Shown piece by piece: positions 6,879-15,572 of a DNA stretch of 47,741 bases. The DNA is from CAYRFF01 sp964436125 (GTDB lineage Bacteria > Bacteroidota > Bacteroidia > Chitinophagales > Saprospiraceae), in assembly GCA_964436125.1 (NCBI GenBank), contig CAYTBT010000025.1, positions 1-47,741 on the forward strand, written 5' to 3'. The notes below the pieces were generated by a model. That model saw nothing but the letters and a program-made list of their open reading frames with translations. It had not been told where the DNA came from and made no database searches. A program made the translations under genes and the position numbers. Each line of letters begins with the position of its first letter. The stretch's first letter is position 1.

Positions 6879-8501
6879 ATGAATACAGAGACAGCGATTG
6901 CAGATGCATGGAGTGAGAAAATTTCATTTGATAAAGTCCCCTATTTTTCTGACCGTGACATTGCCTATGTGACAGAAGACCCACGCCTAGAACCATTTAT
7001 TAAGTATCCGGTAACAATGGACACTTTTGCCAAGGTATTCAGGGACAAGAAACACGACGATACCGACAGAGCGCTCTTGGTTTCCGTTTTGCGTAAGCAA
7101 TATGAGAAGTTAGGCGCATTGACTCCGGACCGAGAGACCAAGATTATAAAACTACTCGATAAAGATACATTCACCATTATTTCAGCACATCAACCTTGTT
7201 TATTTACCGGTCCTCTGTATGTAATTTATAAGATTATTGCTGTAATCAATGCGGCAAAGTCCATAAATGAAGCATATCCCGACAAAAAAGTAGTGCCTAT
7301 TTACATCAGTGGTGGAGAGGATCATGATTTTGAGGAGATCAATCACACTTATATATTCAATAATAAACTAGAATGGCATGACGAATCGGCTTCAGGTCCC
7401 GTAGGGCGTTTATCCACGGAATCTATGGATAAAGTATTGAATGAGCTCAAGGAAATCTGCGGAGAAGATGAAAGAGCCCATAAATGGTTCAATTTAATGA
7501 ACGAGACCTACAGAAAAGCTGAAAACTACGGTCAAGCAACACGTCAAATTATCCACGAGCTATTTAAGGATACGGAACTGCTCGTTGTGGGGATGGATGA
7601 CCTAGAATTCAAAAAATCATTTTCAACGATAGCTTCCAGGGAAATCCTCAAGCAATTCAGCGCAGCCTATGTCAGAGAAACGCAGTCAGAGCTAGAGAAA
7701 GCCGGCTTTCAAGAACAAGCTTACGTCAGGGATATCAATTTCTTCTACCTCTGTGATGAAGGAAGGAAAAGAATAGTCTATGACGATAACATATATCACA
7801 TCCTTGATACTGACATAAGCTTTGACAGCTCAGCCATGGCAGAAGAGATCCAGAAACACCCTGAACGCTTCAGTCCCAATGTCGTTATGCGGCCCATTTA
7901 TCAAGAGTTTATCTTTCCCAATATCGCCTACATAGGAGGTGGCGGAGAACTCGCGTATTGGATGGAACGGAAAACGCAATTTGAGGCATTCGGGATTAAT
8001 TTCCCTATGCTGATAAGGAGAAGTTCACTGCTTCTTGTTGATAAACGTTCTCAGAAAGATCTGAAGAAACTAAATCTTACCGTAGAAGACCTTCTTAAAG
8101 ATATAGAGGATCTTATTAAAAAATATACAAGAGAACAAGGTGATGGCGAGACTTCCTTATCGGCTTATCGGAAGCAAGTCCACAAGCTATTCCTGGAGAT
8201 TGGCCTGCAAGCAGCCTCTATAGATAAATCACTGAAAAGTTATGTCAGTGCAGAGGAAAGAAACGTACAGAAGACACTCGGTCAGATTGAATCCAAGCTC
8301 ATGAAGGCTGAAAAGGATCGACTTTCCATTGATCTACAGAAAATCAGAAAACTCAAAGATCGACTTTTTCCTGAAAACAGCTTGCAAGAACGACGCGATA
8401 ATTTCTTATCATGGCTTATCCGCTATGACCAAGAATTCTGGGAAAAATTATATGCTGAAATTGACGTATTTGACAAGCGCTTCCACCTTGTTTATTTCTG
8501 A
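6879..8501 (+). CDS. bshC: Bacillithiol biosynthesis cysteine-adding enzyme BshC
   Basis: A 540-residue BshC, the putative ligase that adds cysteine to glucosaminyl-malate in the last step of bacillithiol synthesis. The family regions are all present: the N-terminal DKVPYFSDRDIAYV segment, the nucleotide-fold start with SAHQPCLFTGPLYVIYK (about 103-119), ISGGEDHDFEEINH (about 142-155), the RPIYQEFIFPNIAYIGGGGELAYW segment, and a C-terminal coiled coil (about residues 400-510). The length is normal. Bacillithiol is the low-molecular-weight thiol of many Bacteroidota and Firmicutes; bshA and bshB are not in the window, which is usual. The gene is convergent with accD. Confidence 0.95.
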   Translation: MNTETAIADAWSEKISFDKVPYFSDRDIAYVTEDPRLEPFIKYPVTMDTFAKVFRDKKHDDTDRALLVSVLRKQYEKLGALTPDRETKIIKLLDKDTFTIISAHQPCLFTGPLYVIYKIIAVINAAKSINEAYPDKKVVPIYISGGEDHDFEEINHTYIFNNKLEWHDESASGPVGRLSTESMDKVLNELKEICGEDERAHKWFNLMNETYRKAENYGQATRQIIHELFKDTELLVVGMDDLEFKKSFSTIASREILKQFSAAYVRETQSELEKAGFQEQAYVRDINFFYLCDEGRKRIVYDDNIYHILDTDISFDSSAMAEEIQKHPERFSPNVVMRPIYQEFIFPNIAYIGGGGELAYWMERKTQFEAFGINFPMLIRRSSLLLVDKRSQKDLKKLNLTVEDLLKDIEDLIKKYTREQGDGETSLSAYRKQVHKLFLEIGLQAASIDKSLKSYVSAEERNVQKTLGQIESKLMKAEKDRLSIDLQKIRKLKDRLFPENSLQERRDNFLSWLIRYDQEFWEKLYAEIDVFDKRFHLVYF

Positions 8502-8537
8502 AGAAAGTTGAATCAAGGAGGGGAAATATCCTCGCAA

Positions 8538-9383
8538 TTAATTCAGGATTATTTCAAGGATCTGCACAAGCCTTCCCTTAAGCTCTTCTCTGTCTATGAT
8601 AAAGTCGAGAAAACCGTGTTCCAGGAGAAATTCGGAAGATTGAAAGCCTTCCGGCAAATCCTTTTTTATCAAATCCTTAATTACACGTGGCCCCGCAAAG
8701 CCAATTAATGCGCCCGGTTCCGCAAAGTTTATATCGCCGAGCATGGTGTATGAAGCTGTTACTCCTCCTGTTGTAGGATCTGTCATGAAAGAAAGGTAGG
8801 GAATACCTTCTTTCTGCATCTGTGACAACTTCACGCTCGTCTTGGCCATCTGCATCAATGAAAAGGCGGACTCCATCATCCTGGCTCCACCGGACTTAGA
8901 AATAATCATCAAGGGAACCCGATGCTCTATACAGAAATCTATCGCACGCGATATCCGCTCGCCGACTACCGAGCCCATCGAACCGCCGATAAACCTGAAA
9001 TCCATCGCAGCGACTACCATCTCGTATGTACCTATTTCTCCGGCTGCAACGGTAATTGCTTCTGTCAAGTCCGTTCTATCTATCGCCGTCTCGAGTCTGT
9101 CCTCATAAGACTTTAAATCCGTAAAATTCAAGAAATCGTAGGAACGTAAATTCTCAAATAATTTGCGGTAACGCTGATCATCAAAGAGAAGGTCAAAGTA
9201 CTTCTGCGATCCTATTCTATAATGATAATTACACTCCGGACACTTGTAGTAATTTTCTCTCAACTCCTTGGAAGTTGCAAGATGCCCGCAGGATTTACAC
9301 TTATTCCACAAGCCATCCGGCGCTTCCTTCTTGAACTGCGTTGCCGTCTGAATACCGTCTTTAAGTCGTTTAAACCATCCCAT
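8538..9383 (-). CDS. accD: Acetyl-CoA carboxylase carboxyltransferase subunit beta
   Basis: A 281-residue AccD, half of the carboxyltransferase that moves CO2 from carboxybiotin to acetyl-CoA to make malonyl-CoA. The N-terminal zinc ribbon has C29, C32, C48 and C51, and the crotonase-like core contains FRFIGGSMGSVVGERISR, the oxyanion segment SKSGGARMMES, and DPTTGGVTASY. It is full length and stands alone; accA, the partner subunit, is not in this window, while accB and accC lie about 34 kb away on the same strand. It is convergent with bshC. Confidence 0.96.
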   Translation of the reverse strand: MGWFKRLKDGIQTATQFKKEAPDGLWNKCKSCGHLATSKELRENYYKCPECNYHYRIGSQKYFDLLFDDQRYRKLFENLRSYDFLNFTDLKSYEDRLETAIDRTDLTEAITVAAGEIGTYEMVVAAMDFRFIGGSMGSVVGERISRAIDFCIEHRVPLMIISKSGGARMMESAFSLMQMAKTSVKLSQMQKEGIPYLSFMTDPTTGGVTASYTMLGDINFAEPGALIGFAGPRVIKDLIKKDLPEGFQSSEFLLEHGFLDFIIDREELKGRLVQILEIILN

Positions 9384-9880
9384 GCTTCTGATGCTTTCTT
9401 TTAATTAGTATGCTAAGTTATATAAGTTTACTCAGTTAACCTAAGAAAAATTATATAGAGCAACCTTTAATCTATAGGTCCGCTTACGCAAATGTGTGTC
9501 CGATAGCTCATTGCCCTACTTCTCCATTTCATCCTTCCTTGTCGCCTCACTCTTTGATCTCGACTTAGACATTGCTTCTCTATTACCCAAAACATGCAAT
9601 AGAAATGCCCTATCTGTATCCAGGACAAGAAAGCTTAGCTTTATTGAATGCGGTACGACTTTTCACTTTGCTCAAATCCTCGTACCTTTGCCCTGCGCTA
9701 GCTCATCGATACGAGAAGTGAGCCTGTTACAGCCCTATCTGTGGATATTTTGAATGCTCATTTATAGAATATCAACAAGCTAGTGTAAGTATAAATGTAT
9801 CGGTATTAAAGAAGCACTTATACACAGCTTGCAGCAAGCAAATATTATACATCTTATTAAAAGCAAGAAAATTATACTAT
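9384..9880. other. Intergenic gap between divergent accD and the YebC-family gene
   Basis: About 500 bases with no convincing gene. The bases at 9590-9617 match the reverse complement of the left window edge at about 26 of 28 positions. GCCCTATCTGT occurs twice (near 9606 and 9731). An exact TACCTTTG lies at 9683-9690 about 190 bases before the YebC-family start, without a -33 TTG at the right distance. An 85-codon frame at 9496-9753 has no protein-like features. A small RNA cannot be excluded. Confidence 0.4.
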
Positions 9881-10645
9881 ATGGCAGGACATAATAAATG
9901 GTCAAAGATTAAACGCAAAAAAGGTGCTGAAGACAAGCGCCGCTCAAAGATTTTCTCCAAGATTGTTAAAGAAATTACAATTGCAGTTAAGGAAGGCGGC
10001 AATTCCGATCCTGAATTTAACCCGCGACTCCGCGTTGCCATAGCCAATGCCAAAGGGGAAAATATGCCCAAGGATAATATCACCCGCGCTATTAAAAAAG
10101 CTGAACAAGGCAATGCCGGTGATTACATGGAACCTACTTATGAAGGTTATGCACCGCACGGCATCGCGGTATTTATAGAGTGCACGACGGATAACCTCAA
10201 CCGCACCGTGTCCAATCTCCGGGCAACTTTTACCAAGTACGGCGGCAACCTAGCTACCAATGGATCCGTGGATTATCTCTTCACGCGGAAAGGCGTCTTT
10301 GTCCTGGAGAATCTCGATGCAGAACAAGCGGAAGAATTACAACTAGAATTAATCGATGCAGGTGCTGAAAGTTTTGATTACGATGATGAAGAAAATGAAA
10401 TGGAAATCACAATCGCATTTCAAGACTTCGGAAATATGCAGAGCAAACTGGAAGAATTGAATATCGAGCCTAAAAAAGCTCAGATGATAAGAATCCCTTC
10501 CAATACGATTAGCCTTGATATCTCCGATGCCAAGCAAGTACTCAATCTCATTGACGATCTCGATAATGACGATGATGTTCAGAATGTTTTTCACAATCTA
10601 GAGATGACGGATGAACTCGCTGAAATGATGATGAATGAAGACTAG
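9881..10645 (+). CDS. YebC/PmpR family protein
   Basis: A 254-residue YebC family protein. It opens with the nearly invariant MAGHNKWSKIKRKK and contains KIFSKIVKEI, PRLRVAIANAKGENMPKDNI and the YEGYAPHGIAVFIECTTDN segment, with an acidic C-terminus. Members bind DNA as regulators in some bacteria; others help ribosomes translate difficult (for example proline-rich) sequences. Which applies here cannot be told from sequence. It lies upstream of dnaG in the same direction, 189 bases away. Confidence 0.95.
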   Translation: MAGHNKWSKIKRKKGAEDKRRSKIFSKIVKEITIAVKEGGNSDPEFNPRLRVAIANAKGENMPKDNITRAIKKAEQGNAGDYMEPTYEGYAPHGIAVFIECTTDNLNRTVSNLRATFTKYGGNLATNGSVDYLFTRKGVFVLENLDAEQAEELQLELIDAGAESFDYDDEENEMEITIAFQDFGNMQSKLEELNIEPKKAQMIRIPSNTISLDISDAKQVLNLIDDLDNDDDVQNVFHNLEMTDELAEMMMNED

Positions 10646-10834
10646 TATGAACGTTTTATATGGACCGAAAACAGCATAAAAAAACCCCGCTGTCGAAGAT
10701 GACAACGAGGTCGAACACACTATGAGAACATTCTTAAATATCTTGTGCTGACAAAGCTAAATGAAATCATTTAAACGTGCAAATTATTTCTTCACTATTT
10801 AAGAAAATTTTCTACTAATAAGCTAAAAGGTCCT

Positions 10835-12787
10835 ATGATCCTAGAACAGACAATACAAGAGGTCTTTGATACTGCCGCTGTGGAGGAGGTCGTAGGGGAA
10901 TTTGTGCATTTAAAACAACGCGGCTCCAATCTCATCGGGCTCTGCCCTTTTCACGACGAGAAAACGCCATCCTTTACCGTCTCACCGACCAAGGGAATAT
11001 ATAAGTGCTTCGGTTGCGGCAAAGGAGGAAACAGTGTCAACTTCTTAATGGAGCACGAGCAGATGTCATTTCCTGAAGCCATCAGATATCTTGCCCGGAA
11101 ATATAATATCGAGATAAAAGAGGATCGTCGCCAGGAAGATACCGAGGAAGCCAGATTGAGGGAAAGCTTATTTGTCTTGACTGATTTCGTTGCAGAGTTC
11201 TATCACGATTGTCTAGTTCACGGCCAAGAAGGGAAAAGTATAGGCATGAGCTATTTTGCCGAAAGGCAGCTCACAGATACAGCCATTGAGAAATTTCAAC
11301 TAGGTTATGCACCGGAAAGCGGTACAGCACTGATTGAAAAGGTAAAAGAGGCCTCCTACTCCACCGACAAGCTGAAAGAAGCCGGCTTACTGAATAGATA
11401 TGAGAAAGATTTCTTCCGCGGTCGCATTATTTTTCCGATACACAATCTGAGTGGGAAGGTCGTGGCATTTGCAGGACGTACGATGTCCAAGAGAAAGAAT
11501 GTACCTAAGTACATTAATTCGCCGGAAACCGAAATATACCACAAGCGGAAAATTCTCTACGGAATGCATCTTGCCCGCAATGGTGTAAGGCGTAAAAATC
11601 AATGCATACTCGTAGAAGGATACATGGACGTAATTGCGCTTGCTCAAGAAGGCATTGAGAACGTCGTTGCTACTTCAGGTACATCACTTACCGAGGAACA
11701 AGTCCGCTTAATTAAACGATATACCGACAATGTTCTTCTCTTGTATGATGGGGATGATGCAGGGCTCAATGCAGCAGAGCGAGGGATAGATATTATGCTC
11801 GCGCAAGACCTGAATATTTCACTGGTTGCTCTCCCTGACAAGCACGACCCGGATAGCTATATAAAAGAAGTGGGCAAGGAAAACTTTGAGGAATTTATTA
11901 CTGAAAATTCCATGGATTTTCTTCTCTTTAAGCTGCAGAAAAATAGTGCAAAGGCCGCCGATAATCCCGTTGAACGCGTACGGATTCTTAAAGACCTTGT
12001 CAATTCCATTGCATTAATTCCCGATCCATTAAAAAGATCGCTCTACATAAGGCAAGTAAGCGAGAAGCTCGAGGTGCAAGAACAACTCCTGTCCGATGAA
12101 CTTGCCAAAAGTATTAAAGACCACCAGGAAACACGGAGGAGGAAGGAAAGAAGTGAGCAACGAAGACGAGAACGCAATACACTCAAGGAAATAAAGCAGA
12201 AAAATACGAGTGTCCGGCATAAAATGCCCGAATTATCCGATGAAGCACAAGAAAAGGCTATCGTGAGAGTCCTCCTGCAATTCGGTTTACAGGTTTATAC
12301 AGACGAGTCTGACACGGAAACAACTATAGGGGAAAATATCCTTATCAATATTCAAGATGTGATGCAATATATCGAAAATGACGGGTATCAAAAGATTTTA
12401 TCAATGTATAAAAAGAACTATGAGGAAAGTGGCGAAATTCTTGATTCGAGTTATTTTATCCGACATGAAGATGCTGCAATACGCGGTATAGCCATAGATC
12501 TTTTAAGTAATCCTTATGAATATAGCGAGAATTGGGTGAAAAAATGGGATATGCCGCTCCAGACACAAGAAATGCCGGAGCAAAACTACCTTAAGGATAT
12601 GATACAAGCTATCTTAAACCTCAAGCTCCGTAAAATTGATAAGCTCATCGAAGCCAACAGAAATAAAATAGCTATGCATCAAAAAGATGAAAACGAGGAT
12701 GGACTCCTTACTCAACTTGAAGTCCAGAACAATTTGATTAAAATACGACAAGCTATAGCTAAGAAACTCGGTCGCGTTTTATATTAA
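10835..12787 (+). CDS. dnaG: DNA primase DnaG
   Basis: A 650-residue replicative primase that makes RNA primers on the lagging strand. The CHC2-type zinc finger uses C37, H40, C58 and C61 in LCPFHDEKTPSF...YKCFGCGKGGN. The catalytic core follows, with the FRGRIIFPIHN region, the TOPRIM glutamate in ILVEGYMDV (about 256-264) and the acidic YDGDDAG motif (about 307-313). The poorly conserved C-terminal region (about 440-650) is the helicase-binding part and is charged and helical. An AAAAGG sequence just upstream is a suitable ribosome-binding site. It is full length; rpoD does not follow it. Confidence 0.96.
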   Translation: MILEQTIQEVFDTAAVEEVVGEFVHLKQRGSNLIGLCPFHDEKTPSFTVSPTKGIYKCFGCGKGGNSVNFLMEHEQMSFPEAIRYLARKYNIEIKEDRRQEDTEEARLRESLFVLTDFVAEFYHDCLVHGQEGKSIGMSYFAERQLTDTAIEKFQLGYAPESGTALIEKVKEASYSTDKLKEAGLLNRYEKDFFRGRIIFPIHNLSGKVVAFAGRTMSKRKNVPKYINSPETEIYHKRKILYGMHLARNGVRRKNQCILVEGYMDVIALAQEGIENVVATSGTSLTEEQVRLIKRYTDNVLLLYDGDDAGLNAAERGIDIMLAQDLNISLVALPDKHDPDSYIKEVGKENFEEFITENSMDFLLFKLQKNSAKAADNPVERVRILKDLVNSIALIPDPLKRSLYIRQVSEKLEVQEQLLSDELAKSIKDHQETRRRKERSEQRRRERNTLKEIKQKNTSVRHKMPELSDEAQEKAIVRVLLQFGLQVYTDESDTETTIGENILINIQDVMQYIENDGYQKILSMYKKNYEESGEILDSSYFIRHEDAAIRGIAIDLLSNPYEYSENWVKKWDMPLQTQEMPEQNYLKDMIQAILNLKLRKIDKLIEANRNKIAMHQKDENEDGLLTQLEVQNNLIKIRQAIAKKLGRVLY

Positions 12788-12863
12788 TCCCATACTGCTT
12801 CTCATTCATTGTTTTAGGTTAGATTATTTAAATGTTCACACGGCCCTTCAACGCCGAAGGATT

Positions 12864-12934
12864 GGCCTTTAGCCATTAGCTGCTTGCGTTATATGAGTTT
12901 AAATTATACTTTATTGAAAAACTACATAATCCAT
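12864..12934 (+). repeat. 71-bp direct repeat, copy A
   Basis: Begins GGCCTTTAGCCATTAGC and ends CTACATAATCCAT. Only three positions vary among copies A, B and C. Confidence 0.9.
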
Positions 12935-13004
12935 CGCTCATTGCACATTTCTCATTGTTAATTGTTCATTGTACATTGTTCATTGCTCATTGCCATTAGC
13001 CATT

Positions 13005-13075
13005 GGCCTTTAGCCATTAGCTGCTTGCGTTATACGAGATTAAATTATACTTTATTGAAAAACTACATAATCCAT
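13005..13075 (+). repeat. 71-bp direct repeat, copy B
   Basis: Same 71-bp unit as 12864-12934, differing at two positions in the middle. Confidence 0.9.
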
Positions 13076-13338
13076 AATCCATCATTTCGCCTTCGGCGGA
13101 CTAGGTCGAGTTATCTCTCTCAGCAAGCTGAGCTCGTAGTCTCGCCTTGAGTCATCATCCATCACCGGCTACGCCGGAGCTGTTAGCTTTTGACCCTTAG
13201 CCATTGGCTGATTTAGTTGAAGAGTTGAAAGGTTGAAAAGTTGAAGCAATCCATAATTCATCACTCATTGCACATTTCTCATTGTTAATTGTTCATTGTA
13301 CATTATTCATTGCTCATTGCTCATTGCCATTAGCCATT

Positions 13339-13409
13339 GGCCTTTAGCCATTAGCTGCTTGCGTTATACAAGTTTAAATTATACTTTATTGAAAAACTAC
13401 ATAATCCAT
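13339..13409 (+). repeat. 71-bp direct repeat, copy C
   Basis: Same 71-bp unit as 12864-12934, differing at two positions in the middle. Followed at once by CACTCATTGCACATTG and the 7-bp array. Confidence 0.9.
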
Positions 13410-13426
13410 CACTCATTGCACATTGT

Positions 13427-13468
13427 TCATTGCTCATTGCTCATTGCTCATTGCTCATTGCTCATTGC
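13427..13468 (+). repeat. Six-copy TCATTGC tandem repeat
   Basis: Six perfect consecutive copies of the heptamer TCATTGC, ending 57 bases before the start codon of the outer-membrane protein gene at 13526. Perfect short tandem arrays like this can change copy number by slippage. Confidence 0.9.
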
Positions 13469-13525
13469 ACATTGTTAATTGTTCAGAACTTATTATATCT
13501 TGTGCCGGAATAAATAAAAGATCCA

Positions 13526-14281
13526 ATGCGTAGATTTTTCCTTGTCATAAGTCTTGGTCTGCTCTATTGTGTCACGCCTATCAGTGCACAGACAGGGCCT
13601 CAACACGTAAATGCATTTTTACTGCAACTGGATTATGGAGTAAGCTATCCGGGAGGAGATCTTAAACAGAGATTCGGAAGATTTTCATCCTTAAGCGTAA
13701 CGCCCGTCATATATTTCCATAAACCCTTGATGACAATAGGCCCTGTGTTTCACTACCATTTTGGCCGTCGAATCAAGGTCGATGCTCTCAGCAATATCCG
13801 CGATGAATATGGGCATATCATCGGAAGTAATACACAAGTTGCAACGGTTGTCCAGCGTATGCGTGGCATCCAGATAGGACTTCACGGGAGCAAAATTTTT
13901 AATTTCAGTAAGACGACCGGAGTACACGGCATAGAAACAGGCCTTTCCATCGGCTATTTCCAGCAATGGATACGATTACAAGACGATTCAAGGACCGCTA
14001 CGCAACTACTCGATGCATATATTAAAGGCTATGACAAGCTCTGTGGTGGATATTTTATTGAACCACACATAGCATATACTTATATGTCGGCAAATCGTCG
14101 CCTGAACTTAAAAGCCGGTATTAAATTTAACCTCGGTTTTACAGAGAGTCTTCGCACTTACAACTACAATACATTTCAAGAAATAAGCGGTAAACGCAAG
14201 GATAATTTTATCACTTTGTTCTTTAATTATAGCCTCCCGATTTATTTCAATTCCCGCGACGACTCCCAGTATTATTATTGA
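13526..14281 (+). CDS. Secreted outer-membrane beta-barrel protein upstream of waaA
   Basis: A 251-residue protein with a signal peptide (MRRFFLVISLGLLYCVTPISAQ). The mature part is rich in alternating hydrophobic/aromatic strands (LLQLDYGVSYPGG, SVTPVIYF, GIETGLSIGYFQQW, HIAYTYM, LKAGIKFNLGF, ITLFFNYSLPIYF), as in an eight- to ten-strand barrel, followed by a short polar tail. I cannot assign a named family. Its stop is one base before the waaA start, so it leads the waaA-rfaE1 operon; an envelope or LPS-related role is inferred only from that. The repeat block upstream may affect its expression. Confidence 0.75.
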   Translation: MRRFFLVISLGLLYCVTPISAQTGPQHVNAFLLQLDYGVSYPGGDLKQRFGRFSSLSVTPVIYFHKPLMTIGPVFHYHFGRRIKVDALSNIRDEYGHIIGSNTQVATVVQRMRGIQIGLHGSKIFNFSKTTGVHGIETGLSIGYFQQWIRLQDDSRTATQLLDAYIKGYDKLCGGYFIEPHIAYTYMSANRRLNLKAGIKFNLGFTESLRTYNYNTFQEISGKRKDNFITLFFNYSLPIYFNSRDDSQYYY

Positions 14282-14282
14282 T

Positions 14283-15572
14283 ATGTTTAGCCGCTTTCTA
14301 TACACCATAGCCGTATCGAGTATCCATCTCGCCATATATATCCACAGCTTCTTTAATGCCAAGAGTAAAAAGCTCATAAATGGCAGGAAAGAATGGCATC
14401 GTCAACTCCTTCACATTAAAAAACAAGCTTCTGAAGCTATGAATGATGATCATGAGGATGCTGTGACTTCCGTCAAATGGTTGTGGGTTCACGTTGCAAG
14501 TCTCGGTGAGTATGAACAGGCTATGCCACTCATCCTGCGGATCCTCCGAGAAAAGCCCGACTATGCTATAATGACTACTTTCTTCAGTCCATCGGGCTAT
14601 GAACATGCTTCTGAGGAGATTGATAGACTTTATCACATGTATCTCCCGTGGGATTATAAATCAAATAGCAAATTGTTTCTGGAGACTTTAAAACCGGAAG
14701 CTGTCGTATTTGACAAATACGATTTCTGGTATAACTTTCTGCATAGCGTAAAGAATGCTGAAATCCCCTTGTACCTTATTAACGCTTATTTTAAACCGAC
14801 ACATCGAGTATTCCGTATTCCTCAGGGTAGTTTTTTTGATATTTTCACCTTATTTACCCAGATCTTCACTCAAGATCAGGAAAGTGCCGAGCTTATTAAT
14901 GCAAGACCCGACGGCAATGCAGTAGCATGCGGTGACACCCGTATCAATCGCGTCCTCCAGCTATCGAATGCAGATAAAGACTTCCCCCGCATCAAGAAAG
15001 TAACGGAGAAACATACCATAAATATAATCGCGGGAAGTTCCTGGCCGCCCGATGAAGAAATCCTCGCTGAATTTATGCTGGAAAACTCCCGGAATGAGGA
15101 TATCGGAATGGTCATCGTACCGCATGAGATATCAACATCCCATATCGATAAGATCATGGAAACATTTAAGGCCTTTGAGCCGATTCTGTACTCTCAGCTT
15201 ACGCAAATAAAAAACCTTCCACCGTCAAAAGTACTTATTGTTGATAAAATAGGAATCTTGAAACACATTTATAAATATTTTGATTACGCCTATATCGGAG
15301 GTGGATTCGGAGCCGGTGTTCACAGTGTTGCTGAAGCGGCAATCCATGCAATACCACTCTTTTATGGGCCTCGTATTGAACGCTCCTTCCAGGCCGAGAT
15401 ACTTGCCGAGCACGGCTATGCTTATATAATAAAGCGTAAAGGGGAGCTAGAAAAGGCATTTGCGCAAGCTAAAGCCAATAAAGACACTATTCAGGCCGGC
15501 TTAAGCCTATACATAAAGGATCAAGGGAATGCGCTCGACATAATCTATAACCAAATCTCGCTCACTTTATGA
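14283..15572 (+). CDS. waaA: 3-deoxy-D-manno-octulosonic-acid (Kdo) transferase
   Basis: A 429-residue GT30 family enzyme that transfers Kdo from CMP-Kdo to lipid IVA, the first LPS-core step, at the inner face of the cytoplasmic membrane. A short hydrophobic N-terminal anchor (about 5-25) is followed by WLWVHVASLGEYEQAMPL (family VHAASxGE motif), the PEAVVFDKYDFWYNFL region, the CMP-Kdo-binding half with GSSWPPDEE and the YIGGGFGAGVHSVAEAA motif near the C-terminus. Length is typical. It begins right after the barrel protein gene and overlaps rfaE1 by 4 bases. Confidence 0.94.
   Translation: MFSRFLYTIAVSSIHLAIYIHSFFNAKSKKLINGRKEWHRQLLHIKKQASEAMNDDHEDAVTSVKWLWVHVASLGEYEQAMPLILRILREKPDYAIMTTFFSPSGYEHASEEIDRLYHMYLPWDYKSNSKLFLETLKPEAVVFDKYDFWYNFLHSVKNAEIPLYLINAYFKPTHRVFRIPQGSFFDIFTLFTQIFTQDQESAELINARPDGNAVACGDTRINRVLQLSNADKDFPRIKKVTEKHTINIIAGSSWPPDEEILAEFMLENSRNEDIGMVIVPHEISTSHIDKIMETFKAFEPILYSQLTQIKNLPPSKVLIVDKIGILKHIYKYFDYAYIGGGFGAGVHSVAEAAIHAIPLFYGPRIERSFQAEILAEHGYAYIIKRKGELEKAFAQAKANKDTIQAGLSLYIKDQGNALDIIYNQISLTL

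Larger units (their letters stand above)
12788..13525. repeat. Repeat-rich non-coding block
   Basis: About 740 bases made of nested repeats: three 71-bp direct repeats, two longer CTCATTGCACATTTCTC-type stretches (12935-13004 and 13261-13338), a GTTGAAAGGTTGAAAAGTTGA run (about 13222-13243), GC-rich hairpins (CGCCTTCGGCG near 13089, CCGGCTACGCCGG near 13164) and a 7-bp tandem array at its end. Low-complexity blocks of this ATTGCTCATTG type are common in Bacteroidota intergenic DNA and create false frames rich in HCSLLI, such as 12962-13150 and 13296-13478, which I do not count as genes. Confidence 0.8.

Noticed and set aside
9683..9690. TACCTTTG as the promoter of the YebC-family gene
   Set aside because: It is an exact -7 match, but it lies about 190 bases upstream of the start, has no -33 element at the right distance, and such 8-mers occur by chance about ten times per strand in a window of this size.
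9496..9753. 85-codon frame and a 38-codon frame at 9605 in the accD/YebC-family gap
   Set aside because: Unusual composition, no ribosome-binding site, and overlap with the 28-bp dispersed repeat.
10677..10715. Hairpin CCCCGCTGTCG...GACAACGAGG as a terminator of the YebC-family gene
   Set aside because: The stem has two mismatches and the poly-T lies on the wrong side for plus-strand transcription; it would terminate only minus-strand transcription, for which no gene is present.
13427..13468. CRISPR array
   Set aside because: Units are contiguous 7-mers with no spacers, and no cas genes are present.
12962..13478. Frames rich in HCSLLI / LAISHWPLAI (12962-13150 and 13296-13478)
   Set aside because: They are translations of the repeated ATTGCTCATTGC tracts and 71-bp repeats; there is no ribosome-binding site and composition follows the repeat unit.
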